Below are positions 43,343-51,664 of a DNA stretch of 64,000 nucleotides, piece after piece. A program made the position numbers and the translations under genes. The notes below the pieces were generated by a model, which made no database searches, had not been told where the DNA came from, and saw only the letters and a program-made list of their open reading frames with translations. The stretch is from contig NZ_WBKO01000001.1 in the NCBI RefSeq assembly GCF_032842345.1, positions 682,001 to 746,000 on the forward strand, read 5' to 3'. Positions within the stretch are counted from its first letter, which is position 1. Every line of letters starts with the position of its first letter. The stretch is from Methanoculleus caldifontis (GTDB lineage Archaea; Halobacteriota; Methanomicrobia; Methanomicrobiales; Methanoculleaceae).

Positions 43343-44995
43343 TCAGCCACCGGGGATCTCTTCGAAGGTGATGTAACGGTCCCCGTTGCTGAGGATGACG
43401 GGGTGGAAGCGGACGGTCTTCTCCTCGCCGTTCTTACACCGCGCCCGGCCGGTCTCCGGCGTTGTCCTGCCGGCATCCCGGGGGGCAACCGTCTCTCCCC
43501 GGCAGTCCGAATCGGGAAATGCCCGGGTGAACCATTCCCCGCCTGCTGCAACATCGTCCTCTGTATACCCGAAGAGTTCGGTGAACTGCCGGTTGACGAA
43601 GAAGGCCCGATCGCCCTCTCCGACGATTGCGGCGGGGATGGGGGTGAGGTCGAAGACTTCGCGGAACCGCTCTTCGCTCTCCTGCAGGACCTCCTCCGTC
43701 CTCTTGCGGTCGGTGATGTCCCGAAGGATCCCCTCCCGGAAGAGGGGTGCGCCGTCTGGATCACAGGTTATCACGAACCGGTCGGAGAGCCACCGGTATC
43801 TGCCGTCCCCGCACAGGAACCGGTAATCGACCGTCCCTTCCTTCTCTCTCAACGAGGTGCCTATCTTATCGGTCAGTACCCGTTCAAGATCTTCGGGGTG
43901 GACGCGCCTGAGGATCGCGTCCACGTTCAGGCCCAGGATCTCCTCTACGGGGTAGCCGGTGATCTGCTCGATTGCGGGGCTGAAGTAGTCGAAACGGCCT
44001 GACCGGAGATCCCGCCGGTATAAGGCGTCGGTGGAGTTGTCGAGGATCGATCTGAACCGCGCCTCGCTCTCCCGCAGGGCCGCTTCAGCCCTCTTCCATG
44101 CCGTTGTGTTGAACCCGATGTGAGCGAGGCGGTTCACGCTGCCGTCCTTCTCGATGATGGGGATGAGATGGTGCTCGTAGTCAAGTTCCCGGCGCGTATC
44201 TTCCCAGATCACCGCCTGCTTCTCCCGAACCGCTCTCTCCAGGTATCTCGCCCGGATCTCGGCGATCTCGGGAGGCAGGTAGGCGGCTATGTTCCTGCCC
44301 ACGTAATCCTCGAGACGCACGCCGAGCCTCCTCGGGGCCACTTCATTGCTCACGAGCACGGTCCCCTCGCTGTCGATGAGGTGCGCCGGCTGCGAGAGGG
44401 CAAACATGAACGCGTGGAGGTTGTCTTCGCTCTTCTTAAGCGCCTCCATCATCCGGTGCCGGTCGGTGATGTCTTCGAGGACGACGGTAAGGCCTCTCTT
44501 GCCGTCTTCAAAGGTCGTCGGGATCACCTGGAGGTGGAAGAAGAGGTCCCCGCCGTCGTGCGGGTGCCGGAGGTCGGTGACGACCTGCTCTTTATCCATG
44601 CCTTCCATCACGGCCATGGCCTCCGGGGCGGAGACGACCGGCAGGTCTGCGGCCGCCAGGGTCAGGCCTATGAGATCGTCCTTCTCACGCCGGGCGAGTT
44701 TGCAGTACCGGTCGTTGATCTGGACAATCTTCCCGGTGCTGTCGAGGACCAGGATCAGGTTTCTGGTGAAGCAGAGGAACGCCGAGAGCGGCACCCGCCG
44801 GGCCCGGTAATAGACTTTGGCCGTGCCGAACTCCCGCAGTTCAACCTGGCCGTTTGCCCGGAGGAGTTCCAGCTGTCGGGCTGCCGTGTTGCGGTTGATC
44901 CCGGCCTCGCGGGCGATCTCGGCGATGGCCATCCCTTTGGGGCGGGACCTGAGAACGTTGAGGACGCGGGCGGCGGTATCCTGCTCCTGCTGCAT
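43343..44995 (-). CDS. HTH-PAS sensory regulator (no kinase domain)
   Basis: 550 residues. The N-terminal winged HTH (GMAIAEIAREAGINRNTAARQLELL) and junction VPLSAFLCFTRNLILVLDSTG are almost those of the regulator at 3749. Four PAS/PAC units follow (~75-180, ~185-300, ~305-425, ~430-548), e.g. DALYRRDLRSGRFDYFSPAIEQITGY and TPIPAAIVGEGDRAFFVNRQFTELFGY. No output enzyme, so DNA binding is the likely output. TATA AAAAGTATATCAC lies ~30 nt upstream. Confidence 0.85.
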   Translation of the reverse strand: MQQEQDTAARVLNVLRSRPKGMAIAEIAREAGINRNTAARQLELLRANGQVELREFGTAKVYYRARRVPLSAFLCFTRNLILVLDSTGKIVQINDRYCKLARREKDDLIGLTLAAADLPVVSAPEAMAVMEGMDKEQVVTDLRHPHDGGDLFFHLQVIPTTFEDGKRGLTVVLEDITDRHRMMEALKKSEDNLHAFMFALSQPAHLIDSEGTVLVSNEVAPRRLGVRLEDYVGRNIAAYLPPEIAEIRARYLERAVREKQAVIWEDTRRELDYEHHLIPIIEKDGSVNRLAHIGFNTTAWKRAEAALRESEARFRSILDNSTDALYRRDLRSGRFDYFSPAIEQITGYPVEEILGLNVDAILRRVHPEDLERVLTDKIGTSLREKEGTVDYRFLCGDGRYRWLSDRFVITCDPDGAPLFREGILRDITDRKRTEEVLQESEERFREVFDLTPIPAAIVGEGDRAFFVNRQFTELFGYTEDDVAAGGEWFTRAFPDSDCRGETVAPRDAGRTTPETGRARCKNGEEKTVRFHPVILSNGDRYITFEEIPGG

Positions 44996-45060
44996 GATGA
45001 GTGTTCAACTGGGGACATTGTGATATACTTTTGCAGGGGGGGAAGAGTGGGGAGGCGACT

Positions 45061-45150
45061 TATACCGGAGGGCGCAGAACCCGGGACGGGCGGGTTCATA
45101 ATACGGTTGTTGCAGGGATCCTGGGGCGCCGGCAGGAGGGAGCTCGTGCC
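45061..45150 (+). pseudogene. C-terminal fragment duplicate of the gene at 45403
   Basis: In frame, YTGGRRTRDG...VVAGILGRRQEGARA parallels YTRERKAW...VVAGILERRKKETRA of the intact gene 340 bp downstream. The 21 nt around GTTGCAGGGATCCTGG are nearly identical. The N-terminal two thirds are missing and no start is present, so this is a decayed partial copy. Confidence 0.6.
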
Positions 45151-45402
45151 CGGGGATATGCCGGTTCTCATTTTCCAGAAGGGCGGTTTGTAGCCGGCCT
45201 GCTATCACCGTCCGGGAGCAGTTGATCCACGGACTTGTTGCCTGCCGTATGCCGGGATCTGCAGTGCCTGATGAAAATCTCCAGGACCTCCCTTCTCCTG
45301 TTGGGAATCGTCATCGATCAATTTATTGACCGGTAGGGGCAATTGAGCGTCTGGACACCTGCATGTATAATCCTGTGCAGTGGCTCATGGAGGTGACTGC
45401 CG

Positions 45403-45612
45403 ATGGAAGCGAAGACGCTTGATGAGATCAGGGTTCGGGGGTTCGAGGCACTGGTGAAGAGCCTCGGGCCTGCCGATGCGATACGGTTCATCCGGAGTTA
45501 CTCCCACGGAAGCGGAGACTATACCCGGGAGCGCAAGGCCTGGCTCGAGCAGGACCTCTATGCGGTCGTTGCAGGGATCCTGGAGCGCCGGAAGAAGGAG
45601 ACCCGGGCCTGA
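45403..45612 (+). CDS. small conserved protein, function unknown
   Basis: 69 residues: LDEIRVRGFEALVKSLGPADAIRFIRSYSHGSGDYTRERKAWLEQ. The pattern RxxGFEALVxxLGPADAIRFIRQ...GDYTxER is one I recognise from small uncharacterised proteins spread across bacteria and archaea, often near mobile or toxin-antitoxin genes. GGAGGTGA lies 6 nt before the ATG, a strong ribosome-binding site. A broken copy precedes it. Confidence 0.72.
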   Translation: MEAKTLDEIRVRGFEALVKSLGPADAIRFIRSYSHGSGDYTRERKAWLEQDLYAVVAGILERRKKETRA

Positions 45613-46029
45613 CGGGTGCGCCTGCACTGGTCTTCCGACACATAACCTGCTTTTTTCCCGGACCGATCTGTCTCCCGACGGAGAACCGCGGTCTTGATCA
45701 CGAGTGGGCCTGTCGCGCCCATGTCCGGTGCGACTCCTCCGTTCTCTGATGGGCATCGTTCCGATCCGGGATTGTCCGGCCGCATATGAGGGGCCGGCAT
45801 GGCTGTATCGGACTCTCCGGCTCCCTTGAGTTGGCGGATTTCGCCTACTCCCGATCTCCCGGTCAGGGCGATAACGGCATATTTATCCTACCTTGCACGA
45901 GACAGAACCCTGCTCGCGGAAAAGAGGGCTCTCACCGGTCCAGTGGCTCTATCTTGTGTTCAGTCCCCCCGCAGTTGGTATCCTGCGGAATTCCAGCCCC
46001 TCCGTTAACGCGTTATCAAGAATGGGATT
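45613..46029. other. long 5' region of the S-layer-like gene
   Basis: No gene seen in this 417-bp stretch. CATATTTATCC (45878-45889) is a TATA-like element about 145 nt before the start of the large surface-protein gene, implying a leader of ~120 nt, unusually long beside the leaderless genes here and possibly stabilising a highly expressed mRNA. Confidence 0.45.
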
Positions 46030-48423
46030 ATGATGAGTTCAGAGCAAACGGCGTTTCGGGCGATCGTTACTGTGGCCCTTCTGGCCGCGCTGGTCGTTGC
46101 ACCGGCCGCGGCACAGAGGACCGTTAGCACCGGCAACACCATCTATGTAGGTGAAGAAGACCTCAACGTCACTGCAGTATTTCCAGGCACTACCAGCGGA
46201 TACCTGGTTCACTTCAGCAGTCCCACCGACAGGACTGTTGTGGGAGCACCTATCAGCGTCGTTGCCACCTCGAGCTTCGACCTGACTGCAACTGCAGTCG
46301 GACAGAATACGGGTATCTGGTATGCTTTTGCCACTCCCGACTACACGGGCGCTCCCATTGGAGACGTTCTCGTCCAGACCCCCTCGACGAACCTCCGCGT
46401 TCTCCTGGGGAGCACCGGCACCACGTCCGTCGACGGCCAGAGCATAACCCGGTCGAGCGCTATCCGGTTCCGGGTTGACCACAACCTTGCAGGCCTGGGC
46501 ACCGGCACGAACGACCCCAATTACAACACGATTGAGGTCCGGCTGACCACGCCCGGCGGCGGTACGGTCACAACCTTCGGTGGCGAGAGCCTCAGACTGC
46601 AACTTACCGGCCAGTGGACCGAGACCAACCCGATCAACCTGACCGGCGCCATGGTCGGCACGTACACCGCCAGAGGTGTCTGGCCCACCGCAGCCGGCCT
46701 CGGCACGGAGTACAACACCAACGCCGTGACATTCCAGGTCTCCTCCGGAGCGGTCGGCATCACCTCGAACAAGGACACTGTTGTTCGTGGCAACTCGTTC
46801 ACCGTGACCATCACCGGCGAATCCGGGCAGGACTACTTCCTGACCCTCCAGAACCCCGGTGAGCAGCCCCCGACGTTCCGCGCGAATCAGGTCGGCGTGA
46901 CCCCGAACACGGCTACCAACGCGACCGTCAGGACCACGGCAGCCGGGACCCGGTCTGTCGAACTGACCTCCACCAGGGCTACCAGAGAGGCAAGCTACAC
47001 CCTCCGCGTTACCGACCCGCGTGACCCGAGCAGGTACGACGAGGTCCGCGTGAGGGTCGAGACCGGCACGGTCACCGTCACCGCCTCCGGCACCGGCGTC
47101 TACTATATCGGCGAAGAGATCACCTTCTCCGGAACCAATACCGACAGCGACACCGTTTACCTCTTCATGACCGGTCCGAACCTCGGCACCCGGGGTGTTC
47201 ATCTCCTCGGTACCCTGAACCCGGTCGTCAACGGCTCTGCTGCCAGTTTCGTCAACGTGGACGTTGAGGCTGACGACACCTGGTCCTACCGGTGGGTCAC
47301 CCACGGAGTCACCAGGTTACTTGACTCCGGCGGCTACACGATTTATGCGGTCTCCGCCCCCCACGATAAGGACAACCTCGCTAATGTCGCGTATGCCGCC
47401 CGCATTATCCAGCTCCGGCCCGGCTTCGTCACCGCGACCATGAGCAGTACGATTGTTGCGAAGGGCGACGACGTGACGATCACCGGTACCGCACAGGGCA
47501 ACCCGGCCAACGTCCGCATCTGGGTCTTCGGTCCGTACTACTACGGCGGCGCTAACGGAGCGTTAGGGGTCCAGACCGTCAGTGTCGAGTCCGACGGCAG
47601 CTTCAAGTACAACGTTCTCAACACCGAGAACCTCGTTGCCGGACAGTATTTCGTCGTCGTCCAGCACCCGATGGGCACGAGCTTCGAGGTTGCACAGGGT
47701 GACGTTAACGCCAGACAGAATGCCAGCAGCATCTACCGTGCTGATCAGACCGGCGCGACGAGCGTCTTCGTTGCGAACCTCGTGACCCTCCAGGCCTCTG
47801 AGGCAGCAAACACGCTGATCAACGCCCTTGACTCTCCCTACGCCAACGACGCCTACACCAAGCTCACCTTCTTCCTCCTCTCCGGTGACGACCCCGCCCC
47901 GCCCTCCGGCGACAACCTCACCCTCTCGGCGGGCTGGAACTTCGTCTCGATCCCCCGGCCCCTCGCGGCCGGCAACGACACCGCGGCGATCTTTGCCGGC
48001 GTCGACGCTGACGGCCACTCGGCCCTCCGCTACGATACCGCTAACAGGAGCTGGACGGCCCTTCAGAAGACCGACCGACTTGCCCCCCTCGAGGGGTTCT
48101 GGGTCTACTCGGCCGCGCCCGTGACAGTCCCCCTCACCTTCTCGACCGACTCCCTCCTCCCGCCTGCAGAGCGCACCCTCGCTCCGGGCTGGAACGCCGT
48201 CGGGATCACCGGGACAGCCCCGGCGACGGCGAGGGACGCCCTCTACTCGGTCAACGCACAGTGGACGACCCTGATCGGCTACGACGCCGGGAAGCAGGCC
48301 TTCGAGACCGGGATCGTCAACGGCGGGAGCGGGGCATACGCCGATACCCGATCGGTCCATCCCGGCCGGGGCTACTGGCTCTACATGACCGGGCCGGGCA
48401 CCCTCTGCGCCATAGGAGCGTGA
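46030..48423 (+). CDS. S-layer-like surface glycoprotein (DUF3821-containing)
   Basis: 797 residues. Signal peptide about 10-31 ending APAAAQ, then RTVSTGNTIYVGEEDLNVTAVFPGTTSGYLVHF, the DUF3821-type N-terminus; several beta-sandwich domains (~100-640) each with the FRVDHN, ITGESGQDYFLTL or TVTASGTGVYYIGEEITFSG type of opening; and a C-terminal pair of LSAGWNFVSIPRPL / LAPGWNAVGITG units. Many NxS/T sites. No C-terminal membrane helix, unlike the smaller surface proteins nearby. Size and composition fit the principal S-layer or a related sheath protein. The stop TGA overlaps the next ATG. Confidence 0.82.
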   Translation: MMSSEQTAFRAIVTVALLAALVVAPAAAQRTVSTGNTIYVGEEDLNVTAVFPGTTSGYLVHFSSPTDRTVVGAPISVVATSSFDLTATAVGQNTGIWYAFATPDYTGAPIGDVLVQTPSTNLRVLLGSTGTTSVDGQSITRSSAIRFRVDHNLAGLGTGTNDPNYNTIEVRLTTPGGGTVTTFGGESLRLQLTGQWTETNPINLTGAMVGTYTARGVWPTAAGLGTEYNTNAVTFQVSSGAVGITSNKDTVVRGNSFTVTITGESGQDYFLTLQNPGEQPPTFRANQVGVTPNTATNATVRTTAAGTRSVELTSTRATREASYTLRVTDPRDPSRYDEVRVRVETGTVTVTASGTGVYYIGEEITFSGTNTDSDTVYLFMTGPNLGTRGVHLLGTLNPVVNGSAASFVNVDVEADDTWSYRWVTHGVTRLLDSGGYTIYAVSAPHDKDNLANVAYAARIIQLRPGFVTATMSSTIVAKGDDVTITGTAQGNPANVRIWVFGPYYYGGANGALGVQTVSVESDGSFKYNVLNTENLVAGQYFVVVQHPMGTSFEVAQGDVNARQNASSIYRADQTGATSVFVANLVTLQASEAANTLINALDSPYANDAYTKLTFFLLSGDDPAPPSGDNLTLSAGWNFVSIPRPLAAGNDTAAIFAGVDADGHSALRYDTANRSWTALQKTDRLAPLEGFWVYSAAPVTVPLTFSTDSLLPPAERTLAPGWNAVGITGTAPATARDALYSVNAQWTTLIGYDAGKQAFETGIVNGGSGAYADTRSVHPGRGYWLYMTGPGTLCAIGA

Positions 48424-49124
48424 TGCGGGTGAGACAGATCCTCGTTCTGCTCCTCCTCCTCGCCCTCGCGGCGCCCGCGTCCGCCATCCCGGCCCTCCCC
48501 GCGGAGTTCTCGGGCACGGTCACGATCGACGGGAGCCCGGCGCCGGCCGGGACCGCCATCACCGCCCGGATCGGCGACCGCGACTGCGGCTCGCTCACCC
48601 TCGTCGCCGCCGGGGCCTTCGGCGGAGAAGGCATCTATGATAACCGCCTGATCGTCAACGGAGAGGACAGCGATGCCGGGAAGACGATCATCTTCCTCGT
48701 CGGCGGCATTGCCGCCGGCTCGGCCGTCTACACCCCGGGTACCTCGACCACGATCGCTCTCGCAGCGACGGGGGGCACGGCACCCGGCGGCTCTTCCGGG
48801 TCGTCGTCAGGCGGCAGCGGCGGTTCGGGCAGCGGCCCGTCCACCACCCCGTCCGCCACCCCGTCCGCCACTCCTACGCCGACGGCAACGGTGACGGAGC
48901 CTGCTGGGACCGACACCCCCGACGCCGGTGAAGAGGGCGCGGTCCGGCAGGAGACCCCGGCCCTCGCGGCGACGACGACCGTCCCCCTCGCCGATCCCAC
49001 TCTGACCTTCGGGCCCGTGGTCTCTGCGGTCGCGGTGCAGCAGGCCGGGCTGCCGTTCTCGTGGCTCGCGGGACTTGCGGCCCTCGCCGGGGCGGCCTGT
49101 CTTGCCCGTACGCGGAAGGGTTGA
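48423..49124 (+). CDS. secreted protein with Ser/Thr-rich stalk and C-terminal anchor
   Basis: 233 residues: signal peptide to about 22; a small beta domain (FSGTVTIDGSPAPAGTAITARIGDRDCGSL, GIYDNRLIVNGEDSDAGKTIIFLVGG); a GSSSGGSGG/TPSATPTPT stalk; and a C-terminal helix FSWLAGLAALAGAACLARTRKG. Start overlaps the S-layer stop (TGATG), so translation is coupled. It could tether the unanchored S-layer-like protein. Confidence 0.78.
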   Translation: MRVRQILVLLLLLALAAPASAIPALPAEFSGTVTIDGSPAPAGTAITARIGDRDCGSLTLVAAGAFGGEGIYDNRLIVNGEDSDAGKTIIFLVGGIAAGSAVYTPGTSTTIALAATGGTAPGGSSGSSSGGSGGSGSGPSTTPSATPSATPTPTATVTEPAGTDTPDAGEEGAVRQETPALAATTTVPLADPTLTFGPVVSAVAVQQAGLPFSWLAGLAALAGAACLARTRKG

Positions 49125-49202
49125 CAACCCCTCGCGTCCGGGGTAAAGGGAGCGCCGGTGCCGGAGAGTATAAGTGGATAGGCGCAGGATCACAGAGTAA
49201 CG

Positions 49203-49508
49203 ATGCATCCTCTCACCCGGATCCGGCTGAATCTCCGCACCATCCGGGAACGCTACGGTGTGGCCCGTATCGGCATCTTCGGGTCCGTGGCGCGGAACGA
49301 GGCCACCGCGGCAAGCGACATCGATATCCTGGTGGAGTTTCGGGAGGGGGAAGAGACTTTCGATGCCCCGCGCCTGGCGGCGCTCGAGCTCCTGCCCGTA
49401 GGAGCGTCGCCTTTCGCACCTGGCGGTGCTCACGCTCACTTCGTTCACGCTTCACACCTGCGGTGTTCGAACTCCGTTCCTGACGGAACGTCGTCCTTCG
49501 AAGCCTGA
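49203..49508 (+). pseudogene. truncated MNT-type nucleotidyltransferase (antitoxin) gene
   Basis: Residues 1-~55 match the minimal nucleotidyltransferase core: GVARIGIFGSVARNEATAASDIDILVEF with the GSV...DID catalytic pattern. After FREGEETFD, where family members continue with NFMDLKF...VDLV, the frame instead reads hairpin-repeat sequence (DAPRLAALELLPVG...). The break coincides with the first hairpin unit at 49370. No HepT partner remains downstream. Confidence 0.75.
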
Positions 49509-50020
49509 TGGCTTCTCAAACTCGCTTCGCTCACGCTTCGAAGCCTGATGGCTTCTCAAACTCGCTTCGCTCACGCTTCGAAGCCTGATGGCTTCTCAAA
49601 CTCGCTTCGCTCACGCTTCGAAGCCTGATGGCTTCTCAAACTCGCTTCGCTCACGCTTCGAAGCCTGATGGCTTCTCAAACTCGCTTCGCTCACGCTTCG
49701 AAGCCTGATGGCTTCTCAAACTCGCTTCGCTCACGCTTCGAAGCCTGATGGCTTCTCAAACTCGCTTCGCTCACGCTTCGAAGCCTGATGGCTTCTCAAA
49801 CTCGCTTCGCTCACGCTTCGAAGCCTGATGGCTTCTCAAACTCGCTTCGCTCACGCTTCGAAGCCTGATGGCTTCTCAAACTCGCTTCGCTCACGCTTCG
49901 AAGCCTGATGGCTTCTCAAACTCGCTTCGCTCACGCTTCGAAGCCTGATGGCTTCTCAAACTCGCTTCGCTCACGCTTCGAAGCCTGATGGCTTCTCAAA
50001 CTCGCTTCGCTCACGCTTCG
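49370..50020. repeat. hairpin-repeat array: six variable hairpins then 13 perfect 40-bp units
   Basis: Hairpins of the form NNNCC-loop-GGNNN: GCGCC/GGCGC (49370), GCTCC/GGAGC (49388), GCACC/GGTGC (49416), ACACC/GGTGT (49454), GTTCC/GGAAC (49476), then AAGCCtgatGGCTT repeated every 40 bp from 49501 to 49981, thirteen identical copies. The linker is TCAAACTCGCTTCGCTCACG. Not CRISPR since there are no spacers. The stem changes are compensatory. Confidence 0.92.
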
Positions 50021-50055
50021 AAAATCTCCGGCCTTCTCGATCTCTGGCCCAGCGC

Positions 50056-50139
50056 CCTTCGCGGCTTCGCGTCTTTCGCGTGAGGCACTATCACTCTCTG
50101 TGCCCAAAACTCACGCGAAGCTGCGAGAAACGCGAAAAA
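50056..50139. repeat. dispersed ~80-bp inverted-repeat (REP-like) element, copy D
   Basis: Left arm CCTTCGCGGCTTCGCGTC plus TTTCGCGTGAG, ~25-nt spacer, right arm CTCACGCGAAGCTGCGAG plus AAACGCGAA. It ends the hairpin array, just as copy B ends the array at 17.3 kb. Confidence 0.85.
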
Positions 50140-50256
50140 ATGTCGGTGGTTTGCTCTCCAAGCGGACTGCTTCAAACATTTTAGCGAAGTACTGTGTCTC
50201 AGTCCCTGCTCGTAGAGAGCAGCACTTTCCAGCCCCTGCCTTGCCGCATCAGGACC

Positions 50257-50290
50257 TTTGATATATTTCTACTCATATGTGTAATAATTG
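50257..50290 (+). promoter_or_regulatory. promoter with shared CATATGTGTAATAATT element, DUF5320-DUF134
   Basis: TATA TTTGATATATTTCT (50257-50270) is followed within 4 nt by CATATGTGTAATAATT (50274-50289), then GAGGTGAT as ribosome-binding site and ATG at 50303. The same element recurs at 60070 with one mismatch and, weaker, at 59618. Confidence 0.65.
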
Positions 50291-50302
50291 AGGTGATACA
50301 CC

Positions 50303-50500
50303 ATGCCAGGATTTGACGGAACGGGTCCCTCCGGCCGCGGCCCCATGACGGGCGGCCGCCGGGGACGGTGTGCCCTGCCTCCGGCGGAAGCGGCCGAAGG
50401 CGAGTCCGCCGCACCGGTCCTCCGCGGCGTCGGCCGGGGCGGGATCCCGTGGGGATGCGGTCGCGGTCGTTGTGGCGGTCGGGCACGCGGCCGGTGGTAA
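50303..50500 (+). CDS. DUF5320-like small Gly/Arg-rich protein
   Basis: 65 residues opening MPGFDGTGPSGRGPMTGGRRGRC, the DUF5320 signature (MPxxDxTGPxGxGPMTGRxxGxC). The rest is Gly/Arg-rich with CGRGRCGG. These proteins have unknown function and are usually found beside DUF134, NifX-like and MinD-type genes. 67 nt separate it from DUF134. Confidence 0.8.
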   Translation: MPGFDGTGPSGRGPMTGGRRGRCALPPAEAAEGESAAPVLRGVGRGGIPWGCGRGRCGGRARGRW

Positions 50501-50567
50501 CGGCCGGTGCCGGAACGAAGGCACTATCTGCACGCGGGACGGATCTCTTTTTGAGGAGAATGGTAGC

Positions 50568-50945
50568 ATGAACACAAGCGAGCCCGGCGAGGGGCGCTGC
50601 CGCCGCGGGCGCGGCCGGCCCCGTGTCCGCCGGGTGATCGGCGATGAGGGGGCGTTCCGCTGTTTCGGCCCCCTCTGCGGGAGGCCCGACGAGATCATCG
50701 TCATCCTCCCCGAAGAGGTGGAGGCTCTCCGGCTCGTCGACCTCCAGGGGCTCGAGCAGGAGGAGGCCGCCGTCGCCCTCGGCGTCTCCAGAAAGACCCT
50801 CTGGCGCGACCTCCACGAGGCGCGGGCCAAGGTCGCCGACGCCCTGGTGCACGGGAAGACGATCCGGATCGCCGGGTGCGGCCGCCGGCAGAAAGAGGGG
50901 TGTCCCGAGGACGGAGACGCCCCCTCCGGGCCGCCGCCCGGGTGA
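50568..50945 (+). CDS. DUF134 HTH protein, candidate regulator
   Basis: 125 residues from MNTSEPGEG (ribosome-binding site TGAGGAGA upstream). Signatures: RGRPRVRRVIG, FGPLCGRPDEIIVILPEEVEALRLVDLQGLEQEEAAVALGVSRKTLWRDLHEARAKVADALVHGKTIRI. The second half is a sigma-70 region 4-like HTH; the first has cysteines that may sense iron or sulfur. It probably regulates the operon it shares with DUF5320. An oligo-T stretch (50971-50977) after the gene is a likely terminator. Confidence 0.88.
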   Translation: MNTSEPGEGRCRRGRGRPRVRRVIGDEGAFRCFGPLCGRPDEIIVILPEEVEALRLVDLQGLEQEEAAVALGVSRKTLWRDLHEARAKVADALVHGKTIRIAGCGRRQKEGCPEDGDAPSGPPPG

Positions 50946-50990
50946 TCCTGCAGGGCATCTGCTCTGCACGTTTTTTTCAAAGAACTGAGA

Positions 50991-51012
50991 TGGGCCCGGA
51001 GGGATTCGAACC
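50991..51012 (+). repeat. att-type direct repeat, distal copy
   Basis: Identical for 22 nt to the tRNA 3' terminus at 53503-53524, ending at TTCGAACC of the T-loop; the next base differs. There is no tRNA body here, so it is the duplicated target end left by site-specific integration. Confidence 0.85.
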
Positions 51013-51094
51013 TCTGGGGGTAGCAGTTGCCATGAAAGTAGGGTGAAAGAGCATCCCCAAGTAGGTGGATCTCCTTGGTGGCTCGATCCACTGT

Positions 51095-51232
51095 ATGGTG
51101 AGCGAGCATCGGGACCGCTCGAACATGGTTGTCCACATCCTGTCGATGTATGTGGAGTCCCTTGAGGCCGAAGGGAAAGAGCGCAAAAACCCGGAGAAGT
51201 GGATGAAGGTCGAAGAGGGGTGGGTTGACTAA
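51095..51232 (+). CDS. possible short ORF, Arc/CopG-helix-like
   Basis: 45 residues: MVSEHRDRSNMVVHILSMYVESLEAEG and a charged tail. The pattern RDRSNMVV.IL..Y..SLE resembles the second helix of a ribbon-helix-helix protein whose N-terminal strand is missing. Too short for a family call; it may be a decayed fragment inside the integrated element. Confidence 0.3.
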   Translation: MVSEHRDRSNMVVHILSMYVESLEAEGKERKNPEKWMKVEEGWVD

Positions 51233-51359
51233 TGTTGCTGCCGGTCCGAGTCTCACCACACCGCCGCGTGTGGGCTGACGTTTCGTTCAGATACGAGAAG
51301 CACATCTATGCCGGGTCCCACAAGGGGATGTTGCCAGGTATACCCTCAAGTATGGCCGC

Positions 51360-51602
51360 GTGAACGGTGTTTATGAAGATGAGGAGATCGCGCATGATCT
51401 CAAGCGCACCGTTGCCGGGATGCTCAGGCGTGGGGTACCGCGTCGGCAGGTTGTGGAAGAGACCTCCGCGCTGTACGGGATCCCAGAAGAGTGCATTGAC
51501 GAAGTAGTCGCAGCCTGCCCCCCCCTCAATAGCCCCCTTTTAGGTTGCGGTCCTCGCAGAGTATGTGGGAGAGGTAGTTGCTGCAGGGGAGGTGGATTGT
51601 GA
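51360..51602 (+). CDS. small protein of unknown function in the integrated element
   Basis: 80 residues, GTG start: VYEDEEIAHDLKRTVAGMLRRGVPRRQVVEETSALYGIPEECIDEVV looks like a genuine helical domain. The remainder (CGPRRVCGRGSCCRGGG) is Cys/Gly-rich and may be out-of-frame run-on. In-frame sense sequence (VARYTLKYGR) precedes the start, suggesting a 5' truncated gene. Not recognised. Confidence 0.4.
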   Translation: MNGVYEDEEIAHDLKRTVAGMLRRGVPRRQVVEETSALYGIPEECIDEVVAACPPLNSPLLGCGPRRVCGRGSCCRGGGL

Positions 51603-51664
51603 ACCTCTTCCGAGTTCACCGTGAGGGGAAGGCTTGTTCGTGTAAAAACTTATGGCAGGCGTTA

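Noticed and set aside
49501-50020. 40-bp tandem array as a CRISPR
   Set aside because: Units are contiguous and identical with no spacers, and there are no cas genes nearby.
49948-50184. Protein-coding frame within the 40-bp repeats
   Set aside because: It translates repeat units of a length not divisible by 3; no start signal or family resemblance.
50199-51305. Minus-strand frame of 368 residues across DUF134 and the att site
   Set aside because: Antisense to DUF134/DUF5320, both with clear signatures and ribosome-binding sites.
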